Origin: Eubacteriales bacterium
Lineage (GTDB): Bacteria > Bacillota > Clostridia > Saccharofermentanales > DTU023
Direction of reading: 5' to 3'
NCBI GenBank assembly: GCA_030532065.1
Contig: JAUNLW010000008.1
Location: 1 to 44,891 of the forward strand
DNA length: 44,891 nt
Below the pieces are notes generated by a model. That model saw only the letters and a program-made list of their open reading frames with translations, ran no database searches and was not told the DNA's origin. Shown here one piece after another: positions 24,427 to 32,451 of the stretch. Numbering within the stretch: the first letter of the stretch is position 1; every line of letters begins with the position of its first letter. The translations under genes were made by a program, and so were the position numbers.

Positions 24427-27400
24427 ATGCAAGACTTGATTTTTGTTCGTAGAAAAGCCGCTTATCGGGCGGCTGAAGCAGCCCAGCTTGAGGCTTTGCA
24501 AGAGCTGCCCGACTTGGAAGTCAAAGAGCTGGCTCTCTTTAACGCCTATGCCGTGAGCGAGATAAAGCCGGAGGAGACGGAAGTTCTGGCCAAAAGAGTG
24601 CTCTCGGATCCTTTGGTAGATGAGATCTGGACGCCGGAGCAGGTCCGTGAGTACTGTCAGGGCAAGTCTGTTTTAGGCGTGACCTTCCTTCCAGGTCAAT
24701 ACGACCAAAGGGGAGACGCTGCAGAGCAGTGCCTGCGCCTCTTTTTCCCGGAGACCATGGCCCGGGCGCAAACGGCAAGTTTCTACGTAACTAACTCTCT
24801 TGACGCTTCAGGCGAAAAAACCTTACGCGGACACTTTATCAACCCGGTGGAATGCCGTGAGCTTGATCTGGGGCAGGTGCTGGACCGCTTTGAGTCCGGT
24901 CAGCCGGCATTTGGCCAGGAACAGGTGGCAAAAGATAAAGATGTGGAGGTCTACCAGGGCTTCAATCAACTAGACCGTAAGGGTCTCACAAAATTCCTCA
25001 CTGACTTAAGTCTTGCTATGTCTTTGGAGGACCTGGAGCTGATCCAAGGCTATTTCCAAAAAGAAGGACGCGAGCCCAACGCTCTGGAAATCAAAGTACT
25101 CGACACTTACTGGTCTGATCACTGCCGTCACACTACCTTTAATACCGAGCTGTTAGATATTGAGAACAAGAGCCAGCGTTTCGGCAAAGAGATCGATCAG
25201 GCTTTGGAACTTTATCATGAACTGCGCAAAGACAACGGCCGGGAAGAGAAACCGTTCACCCTCATGGAGATGGTGACTATCATGAGCCGTGACCTGCGTC
25301 ACCGCGGACTCTTAGACGCGGTGGAAGTTTCCGATGAGATCAACGCCTGCTCCATTAAGGTTAAAGCGAAAAATCTCAAAACCGGCGAACTGGAAGACTG
25401 GTTCGTGATGTTTAAGAATGAGACGCACAACCATCCTACAGAGATTGAGCCTTTCGGTGGCGCGGCCACCTGCCTGGGTGGCTGTATCCGAGATCCGCTT
25501 TCCGGACGTTCCTGGGTCTACCAGGCTCTGCGCCTGTCGGGAGCAGGAGATATAAACACTCCATTAGATGAGACCTTACCGGGTAAGTTGCCACAAAGAG
25601 AAATCTCCGGACGCGCGGCCAAGGGTTATTCTTCCTATGGTAACCAGATTGGCCTGGCGACCACGGCAGTGCGTGAATTCTATCATCCCGGCTATGTGGC
25701 TAAGCGCCTGGAGCTGGGCGCAGTAGTGGCTGCGGTGCCGGCAGAAAACCTTTATCGCGGCCAGCCACGCGAAGGTGACCGTATTATTCTTCTGGGTGGC
25801 CGTACTGGACGCGATGGTATTGGTGGCGCTACGGGTTCCTCTAAGGCCCATGATGAAGAGTCGCTCGCGACTTCCGGAGCGGAAGTGCAAAAGGGTAATC
25901 CGGTTAATGAACGCAAGATCCAAAGACTTTTCCGCCATCCGGAGATTGCTCCCTTGATTCGTGCCTGCAACGACTTTGGCGCCGGCGGAGTTTGCGTAGC
26001 TGTAGGCGAACTGGCCGACAGCTTGCTTATTCACCTGGATCGTGTACCACTTAAATATGCTGGCCTCAATCCTCTGGAGATCGCGGTTTCAGAATCTCAG
26101 GAGCGCATGGCTGTACTCTTAGACCCCAATGACGTAGCTAAATTTTTAGCTGCTGCCGAAGAGGAAAACCTGGAGGCCACAGAGATTGCGGAAGTAACCG
26201 GTGATGGCCGTCTGCGTATGGTTTACGGTGAACAGGAAGTCTTGGATTTGGAGCGCGCCTTCCTTGATACTAACGGCGCAAAACGTCAGCAAAAGGTGGA
26301 GATACAAGACCTGCCAGATGCTAATATTTATGCCGGTAAGGCTCCAAGCCTGCAAGATTTAGACAAGGCAGAGCTCCTGGGCTGGCTGGACCAGACCAAC
26401 CACGGTACGCAACAAGGTCTGGTGGAACAGTTTGACTCCAGCATAGGCCGCTCGACTGTGCTCTTCCCTTACGGCGGCCTCTACCAAAAAAGTGAAGAAA
26501 CCGTATCCGCTCAGAGTCTGCCTTTAGAGGGCGGTTCAGCGACCGTTTCACTCATGTCCTATGGCTACCAACCTGACCTGGCGGATGACTCACCCTATCT
26601 CATGGGTGCGTACAGCCTGATAGAAGCTCTGGCCAAGCTGGTAGCGGCCGGTTCCGACTACCGTGAGGCCTTCCTCACTATCCAGGATTATTTCGAGCGC
26701 CTGGATCAAGACCCAATAAAATGGGGCAAAGTATTGCAGGCGGTTTTAGGTAACCTGGAAGCCCAGCACGCTTTCCAAATAGCTCAGATCGGTGGAAAAG
26801 ATTCCATGTCTGGCAGCTTTGAAGACCTGCACGTTCCACCCACGCTGGTGACCTTTGCAGTGGCAACCTTGGACCAGGAACAGGTAATCTCCGCTACCTT
26901 ACCCTATCCTCAGGCAGATTCCACGCCGCTTTATCTCTACTATCTGCCTCACCGTCCGCTGACCAGCGGCAAGCCCAACTACGACCAGCTCAAGACGCAA
27001 TTTGATGAGTTCCGCCAGCTGGCTAAGCTTGGCCTAGTCAAAGCAGCCAGCCCGGTTCGCTCCGGCGGCCTGGTGGAAACCCTCGCCAAGATGAGCTTGG
27101 GCAACCAAGTGGGTCTGGTACTCTTAGAGCAAGACGTAGACTTCCTCGCCAATCCTCAAGGTGGCTTAGTCTTAGCTTCTGACCAGAAGATCACAGCTGG
27201 CCAGCTTACATTTGAAGGGGCGGAAATTATTGAGCTGGGCATGACCGCTGCGGGTTTAGGCGGCATCGCCTGGAGAGAAGACCTCTTCACCAGTTTCCGT
27301 GAGCTGGATGCCGCTATGGGTGAAGCCTACAGCCATGTTTTCCCCGCCATCTCCTCAGAAGACATGAGTCCCAGAGCGAACTTAGAAGACCAACCGTTAT

Positions 27401-28389
27401 ACCTGCCCAAAGAATCAGAAATTAAACCTGCGCCTGAACAATCAGAAATCTGGCGTGTGCCTGAACAATCGGGAATCAAGTCTGCTCCTGAACAATCGGG
27501 AATCAGGACTGTGCCCGAACAAGCGGAAAGCAAGTCTGCGCCTGAACAAACGGAAATCGAACCCGCGACCGAACTTAAGAAGTCAGTGCGCGTGCTCTTA
27601 CCCGTCTTCCCCGGCAGTAACTGTGAGTTCGATACCATGGAGGCTTTCTCTGCCGCGGGAGCAACTTGTCAGACTTTACTCATCCGCGACCTGAGACCTG
27701 ACCTGGCAGCCAGAGATCAGAAAGCTTTCTTAGCTGCTTTAGATGAAAGCCAGATCCTGGGCTTTATTGGTGGCTTCTCATACGGAGACGAGCCTGATGG
27801 CTCCGCCAAGTTTATCGTAAACTTCCTTAAGGTTCCGGAAATCAGCCAGGCGATCAAAGACTTCGTCGCTCGCGGTGGCTTAGTTATTGGTATTTGCAAC
27901 GGCTTCCAGGCCTTGATAAAATCCGGCTTCCTGCCTTATGGCGATCCCGATCTGCAAACAGCAGACTCACCCACTCTGTTCTTTAACCAACAGGGCAGAC
28001 ACGTCTCCCGTATCGCCCGTACCAAGTTGGCTACCGACCCCGCCAGATCTCCCTGGCTCTCTGGTTTCCAGCCTGGCCAAATCCACCAGATCCCCGTATC
28101 GCACGGTGAGGGTCGATTTATGGTTTCCGCTGAAGAAGCAGAAAAGCTCTTCGCCGCTGGCCAGGTAGCTTTCCAATATGTGGATGATCAAGGCAATCTG
28201 GCAGAAGCCGCGCCGTGGAACCCCAATGGTTCCGCCTATGCCATTGAAGGCCTAATCTCCCCCGACGGCCGTATCTTAGGTAAGATGGGCCACTCCGAGC
28301 GCTACAGACCCGGCTTACTGCAAAACATCCCCGGCATGGCCGTGCAAAATCTCTTCGCCAACGCAGTAGAGTATTTGCAGGAGAATTAG
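24427..28389 (+). CDS. purL: Phosphoribosylformylglycinamidine synthase, single-chain
   Basis: A 1320-residue fused FGAR amidotransferase converting FGAR, glutamine and ATP to FGAM in purine synthesis. Synthase landmarks are YWSDHCRHTTFN, FKNETHNHPTEIEPFGGAA and GGRTGRDGIGGATGSS. The C-terminal glutaminase shows FPGSNCEFDTMEAF, the nucleophile Cys in GICNGFQAL, and the His/Glu region GHSERYRP. The inter-domain linker is extended by five 9-residue PEQ repeats (residues ~1003-1047), making the protein longer than I expect for the single-chain type. The start follows GTGAGGT. It is monocistronic, with a terminator at 28526. Placement beside glycine-related genes fits purine use of glycine but may be chance. 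Confidence 0.95.
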   Translation: MQDLIFVRRKAAYRAAEAAQLEALQELPDLEVKELALFNAYAVSEIKPEETEVLAKRVLSDPLVDEIWTPEQVREYCQGKSVLGVTFLPGQYDQRGDAAEQCLRLFFPETMARAQTASFYVTNSLDASGEKTLRGHFINPVECRELDLGQVLDRFESGQPAFGQEQVAKDKDVEVYQGFNQLDRKGLTKFLTDLSLAMSLEDLELIQGYFQKEGREPNALEIKVLDTYWSDHCRHTTFNTELLDIENKSQRFGKEIDQALELYHELRKDNGREEKPFTLMEMVTIMSRDLRHRGLLDAVEVSDEINACSIKVKAKNLKTGELEDWFVMFKNETHNHPTEIEPFGGAATCLGGCIRDPLSGRSWVYQALRLSGAGDINTPLDETLPGKLPQREISGRAAKGYSSYGNQIGLATTAVREFYHPGYVAKRLELGAVVAAVPAENLYRGQPREGDRIILLGGRTGRDGIGGATGSSKAHDEESLATSGAEVQKGNPVNERKIQRLFRHPEIAPLIRACNDFGAGGVCVAVGELADSLLIHLDRVPLKYAGLNPLEIAVSESQERMAVLLDPNDVAKFLAAAEEENLEATEIAEVTGDGRLRMVYGEQEVLDLERAFLDTNGAKRQQKVEIQDLPDANIYAGKAPSLQDLDKAELLGWLDQTNHGTQQGLVEQFDSSIGRSTVLFPYGGLYQKSEETVSAQSLPLEGGSATVSLMSYGYQPDLADDSPYLMGAYSLIEALAKLVAAGSDYREAFLTIQDYFERLDQDPIKWGKVLQAVLGNLEAQHAFQIAQIGGKDSMSGSFEDLHVPPTLVTFAVATLDQEQVISATLPYPQADSTPLYLYYLPHRPLTSGKPNYDQLKTQFDEFRQLAKLGLVKAASPVRSGGLVETLAKMSLGNQVGLVLLEQDVDFLANPQGGLVLASDQKITAGQLTFEGAEIIELGMTAAGLGGIAWREDLFTSFRELDAAMGEAYSHVFPAISSEDMSPRANLEDQPLYLPKESEIKPAPEQSEIWRVPEQSGIKSAPEQSGIRTVPEQAESKSAPEQTEIEPATELKKSVRVLLPVFPGSNCEFDTMEAFSAAGATCQTLLIRDLRPDLAARDQKAFLAALDESQILGFIGGFSYGDEPDGSAKFIVNFLKVPEISQAIKDFVARGGLVIGICNGFQALIKSGFLPYGDPDLQTADSPTLFFNQQGRHVSRIARTKLATDPARSPWLSGFQPGQIHQIPVSHGEGRFMVSAEEAEKLFAAGQVAFQYVDDQGNLAEAAPWNPNGSAYAIEGLISPDGRILGKMGHSERYRPGLLQNIPGMAVQNLFANAVEYLQEN
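27433..27567 (+). repeat. Five 27-bp in-frame repeats in the purL domain linker
   Basis: Units start at 27433, 27460, 27487, 27514 and 27541. Each encodes PEQ(S/A/T)(G/E)(I/S)xxx. A partial preceding unit encodes SEIKPA. The repeats lie between the synthase core and the glutaminase domain and should form a flexible tether. Confidence 0.9.
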
Positions 28390-28438
28390 GTGAGTAACTG
28401 AAGTTGCTACGATGTAGAGCTTCGTGTAAACCAGATTT

Positions 28439-28538
28439 ATAAGTATGATTTGCGAATGAGCTAGCTGAAAAACTAACTAGTCACTTTTATAAGCATGATT
28501 TGCGAATGGGCTAGCTGAAAAACTAAATGGTCACTTTC
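28439..28538 (+). repeat. 50-bp tandem duplication downstream of purL
   Basis: Copies at 28439-28488 and 28489-28538 differ at only a few positions. The second copy's end forms the 5' arm of the purL terminator. Confidence 0.9.
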
Positions 28539-28560
28539 TTATCGAAGGTGGCCATTTTTT
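28526..28560 (+). terminator. Intrinsic terminator of purL
   Basis: AATGGTCAC (28526-28534) pairs with GTGGCCATT (28548-28556), with one G-T pair and a 13-base loop, followed by a T run to 28560. Confidence 0.75.
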
Positions 28561-28678
28561 GGGTTTCGCATCGAAGGTGCCATTTCTAGGCTTCGCATTA
28601 AACGTGCTTTTTAGGCTTCGCATCGAAGATGCATTTTTCTAGGCTTGTCATTTAATGTGTCATTTTTAGACTTCGCAT
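28543..28678 (+). repeat. Five ~27-bp imperfect tandem units
   Basis: Five copies of 25-29 bases each end in TTCGCAT or TTGTCAT and begin (C)GAA(G)GTG-like. Several contain the small dyad GCATCGAAGATGC. They start inside the purL terminator loop and lead into the 72-bp array. Confidence 0.75.
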
Positions 28679-28727
28679 CTGGCGGTGCTACCACTTGGGA
28701 GAGAATTCCATGTAATAACCCGGGCAA

Positions 28728-29330
28728 TGGATGGCTGAACTAGTGCGCACAAGAGTTAGTAAATCGATGGATTGCGTTTCTGCTACAAATCTGCAGTTAA
28801 TGGGTGGCCGGGATAGAGAAACCTGGTTAAGAAATTCGATGATTGGCGCTTTCACAACAATTCTGCAACTAATGGGTGGGCATGCCTGAACCTCCCAGGT
28901 TAGAAAATCGATGCTCGGCGATTTCACTACAAATATTCAAGTAGTGGGTGGGTTGTTGACTGCGAGTGAGCATTAGTAAATCGATGGATTGCGTTTCTGC
29001 TGCAAATCTGCAGTTAATGGGTGGCCAGGATAGTGAAACCTGGTTTAGAAATTCGATGATTGGTGCTTTCACAACAATTCTGCAACTAATGGGTGGGCAT
29101 GCCTGAACCTCCCAGGTTAGAAAATCGATGCTCGGCGATTTCACTACAAATATTCAAGTAGTGGGTGGGTTGTTGACTGCGAGTGAGCATTAGTAAATCG
29201 ATGGATTGCGTTTCTGCTACAAATCTGCAGTTAATGGGTGGCCAGGATAGAGAAGCCTGGTTTAGAAATTCGATGATTGGCGATTTCACTGCAAATACTC
29301 AAGTAATGGGTGATTTACCAGCCATTATTT
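28728..29330 (+). repeat. Array of eight ~72-bp units with 217-bp higher-order repeat
   Basis: The core (A)TGGGTG(G) recurs at 28801, 28873, 28945, 29018, 29090, 29162, 29235 and 29307, spacings 72, 72, 73, 72, 72, 73, 72. Each unit has TCGATG about 40 bases before the core and a short linker with a palindrome, for example CCAGG...CCTGG or AACCTCCCAGGTT. Three unit types, A-B-C, repeat as a 217-bp block. The last unit begins like B and ends like C. Open frames on the minus strand reflect the repeat and lack ribosome sites, so I do not call them genes. Confidence 0.9.
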
Positions 29331-29354
29331 CAAGTAAAAGATGGCTACAGCTGA

Positions 29355-29575
29355 AAAAGCCACCCAATACCTGCAAACTTTACGGGGAATCCGAGAAGTC
29401 GGATTTACAAGGCTAGCTCAGGCGAACTCAGCCACCCAATACCTGCAAATTTTACAAGGAATCCGAGGCCTCGGATATAGAAGCCCATCTCAGGCGAACT
29501 CAGCCACCCAATACCTGCAAACTTTACAAGGAATCCGAGCTACCGGATCTAGAAGGTGGGGCGGGACTGGATTCT
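29355..29575 (-). repeat. Three 72-bp units in inverted orientation
   Basis: GCCACCCAATACCTGCAAAT or a close variant starts at 29359, 29431 and 29503, exactly 72 apart. It resembles the reverse complement of the unit core in the array to the left. Each copy carries a dyad ATCCGA-NNNN-TCGGAT or a shortened form (the middle copy is a perfect 16-bp palindrome). A plus-strand frame from 29341 stays open because 72 is a multiple of three; it has no ribosome site and only repeats the unit. Confidence 0.85.
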
Positions 29576-29583
29576 CTAGCATC

Positions 29584-29637
29584 CTACTTATGATCCCGCG
29601 CCTACTTATGGTCTTGCGCCTACTTATGATCCTGTGC
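29584..29637 (-). repeat. Three 18-bp tandem units anchored on the regulator stop
   Basis: Units 29584-29601, 29602-29619 and 29620-29637. Read on the minus strand in the gene's frame they give AQDHK-stop (the true end), AQDHK-stop and ARDHK-stop. Most differences are at third codon positions. Confidence 0.92.
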
Positions 29638-30714
29638 CTGCTTACGATAACTACCCGGTGTTAGCTGGTATTTCTGCTTGAAGAGCCGGTGGAAGTAGGT
29701 GGTGTTGGGGTAGCCGCAGGCGAGGGCAACTTCTTCTATGGAAAGTGAGCTTTGTTCTAACAGTCGGCAAGCTTCGTCCAGGCGTAGGTCGCGCAGACGC
29801 TCAAAGGGGGAATGACCGTAAGCTTCTTTATAGAGCTCAGAAAGATAGGCGCCACTGAGATAGAATTCTTCTTCCAGGTCTTCCAGCTTTATGTCCTGGC
29901 GGAAGTTTTGTTGCAGGTAGAGATCTAAGGACTGCGCCGGATTTTTCCCTCTGAGGTAATTCTCTTGCAGGTGACGCGTTATCTGTTGCAGGCTGCCGCG
30001 CAGCATGAGTCGGAGGGCATGGACATCCAAACTTTGACCGTAGCGCGCGATTTCTTTATCGCTAGGGTTCTGCGGCAGACTGCTCAGCAGAGGAGTTTGC
30101 CGCATAAGTCCATGTAGTGTAATGAGCACGTTGAGCAGGATGAGGCGCGAATTTTCTTCCCAATGGCTGTGTCCCAGTAGCTCCAGTGTCGCTTCGCACT
30201 CATGGTGGATCACTCGGTGATCAGTAGAAGTGAGCGCTGTGTAGAGCTGGTTTAGCTGGGTAAAGAGGGCAGTGCCAGCCGGGGAGAGGGTGTCTTTGGA
30301 GCGGCCTTCGGCTCGGCGCTTGGCAAGGAGTTCGTTAATGGTTTCTAACAGCTTATCTTTATCGCTGGGCTTTAGAAGGAAAGCGTCAATGCCGGCGTGC
30401 AGGGCAGTTTGGGCATAAACAAATTCCGCGTAGGCTGTGTTTAAGATGAGGATTACATCCGGATCCAGCTGGCGGATCAGACGGCAAGCTTCCAGACCGT
30501 TCATCTCCGGCATATAGATATCAGAAAGAACAATGTCGGGCCGGTAGCGCAGATAGGCGCCCAGCAATTCTTGTCCGTTGGATACTACAGCCTTTACGTG
30601 GAAACCTTGTTCGGGCAGGTCAAGACTGAGCCGCAAGAAATGCCGCTCTACAATCTCATCGTCGGCCACTACAATGGAGTAGGTTTTATGGGGCCTGTCA
30701 GCCAAAGTTACCAA
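29620..30714 (-). CDS. Response regulator with AraC-type DNA-binding domain
   Basis: A 364-residue YesN-like regulator. Residues ~11-130 are a receiver: acidic pair in VVADDEIVERHF, phosphoacceptor Asp in PDIVLSDIYMPEMNGLEA, Thr in ILNTAYAEF, Lys in FLLKPSDKDK. The last ~100 residues are an AraC double helix-turn-helix (LEDLEEEFYLSGAYLSELYK and LSIEEVALACGYPNTTYFHR). No ATG is available; TTG 30714 overlaps the end of the gamma-glutamyltransferase gene by 7 bases, so the genes are probably cotranscribed. No sensor kinase is present in the window. It may control its own peptide-salvage operon (inference). Confidence 0.88.
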   Translation of the reverse strand: MVTLADRPHKTYSIVVADDEIVERHFLRLSLDLPEQGFHVKAVVSNGQELLGAYLRYRPDIVLSDIYMPEMNGLEACRLIRQLDPDVILILNTAYAEFVYAQTALHAGIDAFLLKPSDKDKLLETINELLAKRRAEGRSKDTLSPAGTALFTQLNQLYTALTSTDHRVIHHECEATLELLGHSHWEENSRLILLNVLITLHGLMRQTPLLSSLPQNPSDKEIARYGQSLDVHALRLMLRGSLQQITRHLQENYLRGKNPAQSLDLYLQQNFRQDIKLEDLEEEFYLSGAYLSELYKEAYGHSPFERLRDLRLDEACRLLEQSSLSIEEVALACGYPNTTYFHRLFKQKYQLTPGSYRKQAQDHK

Positions 30715-32324
30715 AGAGCAATAGCGCCGTCAGAACGTGGTTCTGTACCGCCGACCAGGACGCCGTCTTCGCCCCGTAGAATGATTTGACCGCGGCCCAT
30801 AACACCGTTATCTGTGACAATTTCCAGCTTGTGACCACGACGGATCAAAGCATCCACAGTCGCAGGAGAGAATGACTGCTCGACCTGTACTTTCTTCTCG
30901 CCCACCCATTGCCAGCGCGGAGCATCCAGCGCCTGTTGTGGGTTCAGGCCAAAGTCGATCATATTCATCACTACCTGGACATGACCTTGAGGTTGCATAA
31001 AGCCGCCCATGACTCCGAAGGGGCCGACCGGCTGACCATCTTTGGAGAGGAAGCCGGGGATTATAGTGTGATAGGGTTTCTTGTTGGGACCAGCGCAGTT
31101 GGCGCTTGTGGAGTCCAAATAGAAGTTAGCGCCTCGGTCTTGTAGGCTGATACCGGTGCCGGGTACTACCAGGCCTGAGCCGAAGCCCTTGTAGTTGCTC
31201 TGGATGTAGGAGACCATATTGCCCTCGCCGTCTGCCGTACAGAGGTAGATAGTGCCACCGCAGTTGGGGTCTCCGGCCTGGGGCATTAGCGCTTTCTCCC
31301 CAATGGTCTCACGACGTTTGGCAGCATAGGCTTTGGAGAGCAGAGCTTCTGCCGTGACTTGCATACAGGAAGGATCAGCCACGAAGTGTTGGCCGTCAGT
31401 AAAGGCCAGCTTCAAGGCTTCAATCTGCTTGTGATAGGTCTCAGGAGAAGTCATGTCTGTCAGGTTGAGGTCTTCCAGGATATTAAGGGCCATGAGAGCA
31501 ATGATGCCGTGACCGTTAGGTGGTATCTCGGAGACCGTGTAGCCGTGGTAATCCGTGCTTATGGGCATGACCCAGGCAGGACGGAAGGCAGCCAGATCTT
31601 CACCGCTGAGCCAGCCACCGATCTTGTGGAAAAATGCATCGATCTTAGAGGCTAAATCACCACGATAGAAGCTCTCACAGTTGCTGTCTGCCAGGGCTTC
31701 CAAAGTCTTGGCGTGGTCAGGCAGCTTTACCAACTCACCGGCCTGAGGCACGCGGCCGCAAGGACTGAAGGTCTCAAATCATGGGATGAACTGGTCTTCC
31801 TTAAAGATGGGTTTATAGATCTCATGAGCACGCCTCCAGGCTCTGGCCGTAGTCACGGCTACCGGATAGCCTTCACGCGCGTAATGGATGGCAGGCTCAA
31901 ATAATTCGGCGAATTTTAGCTTGCCATATTTACGGCTAAGCTCAGCCCAAGCAGCAGGCGCGCCAGGTACGGTTACTGGTATCCAGCCATGGTCAGGCAT
32001 CTTATCGCCACAAGTCTTTTTTACATAATCCAAGTCAAACTTAGCCGGTGCCTGACCGCTGGAGTTTAGACCCTGGAGTCCGTCTTTTTCCGTCCATACC
32101 AGCGCAAAAGCGTCACTGCCAATGCCATTGCTGGTCGGCTCTAATACTGTCATGGCGATAGCGGTAGCCACGGCCGCGTCAATAGCATTACCGCCTCGCT
32201 TCAGCATATCAAGGCCAGCTTGAGTTGCTAAAGGCTGCGTGGTGCAGACCATGCCTCGACGGGCGAACTGTACTTGCCGCTGACTGGGAAAGGGGTAGTA
32301 ATAGTAATTAGGATCAAAAGACAT
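30708..32324 (-). pseudogene. ggt: Gamma-glutamyltransferase interrupted by one in-frame TGA
   Basis: Two open pieces in the same frame make one 538-codon gene broken only by TGA at 31779-31781 (codon 182). Upstream piece: GMVCTTQPLATQAGLDMLKR and GGNAIDAAVATAIAMTVLEP. Downstream piece: ISTDYHGYTVSEIPPNGHGI, GGTIYLCTADGEGNMVSYIQ (likely catalytic Thr) and FGVMGGFMQPQGH. Around the TGA the reading is KEDQFIP-stop-FETFSPCGRVPQ, where relatives have Trp-Phe, so TGG has become TGA or TGA is read as Trp. The enzyme cleaves gamma-glutamyl bonds; no signal peptide is seen. Start ATG 32324 has GGGAGGT; a longer frame upstream runs through a terminator and is unlikely. It may be a pseudogene, a recoded gene, or a base error. 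Confidence 0.85.
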
Positions 32325-32376
32325 GAGGCCTACCTCCCATATTAATCTTGTAAGAATTATAGTTTCCCGGACAAGC

Positions 32377-32410
32377 AAAAGCCAGTTCAAGACATCCCGA
32401 ACTGGCTTTT
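32377..32410 (-). terminator. Intrinsic terminator between the DUF819 and ggt genes
   Basis: AAAAGCCAGTTC (32377-32388) and GAACTGGCTTTT (32399-32410) form a perfect 12-bp stem with a 10-base loop. The T run on both strands allows bidirectional use. A TATAAT on the minus strand (32356-32361) just after it could restart transcription for ggt, though no good -35 is present. Confidence 0.9.
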
Positions 32411-32451
32411 GACTTGAGTATAGGAGGGCCGAGGCCCTTGGTTTTGTTCTA

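Noticed and set aside
24539..24778. Antisense open frames within purL and other large genes
   Set aside because: They follow the codon bias of the real gene on the opposite strand and have no ribosome sites or family motifs.
28688..29289. Three minus-strand open frames with near-identical protein (about 67-91 residues each)
   Set aside because: They are translations of the 72-bp array. The frame breaks at the 73-bp steps and no ribosome sites are present.
28728..29575. CRISPR array
   Set aside because: The conserved part (~50 bp) is longer than the variable part (~20 bp), linkers recur between blocks and are palindromic, orientation switches, and no cas genes are near.
29341..29664. Plus-strand frame with a 24-residue ATQYLQ repeat that looks like a repeat protein
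   Set aside because: The frame is open only because the unit is 72 bp. It lacks a ribosome site and the end runs antisense into the response regulator gene.
31779..31781. TGA in ggt as selenocysteine
   Set aside because: The family position is tryptophan, not cysteine, and no obvious SECIS-like hairpin directly follows the codon. I could not test folding by computation.
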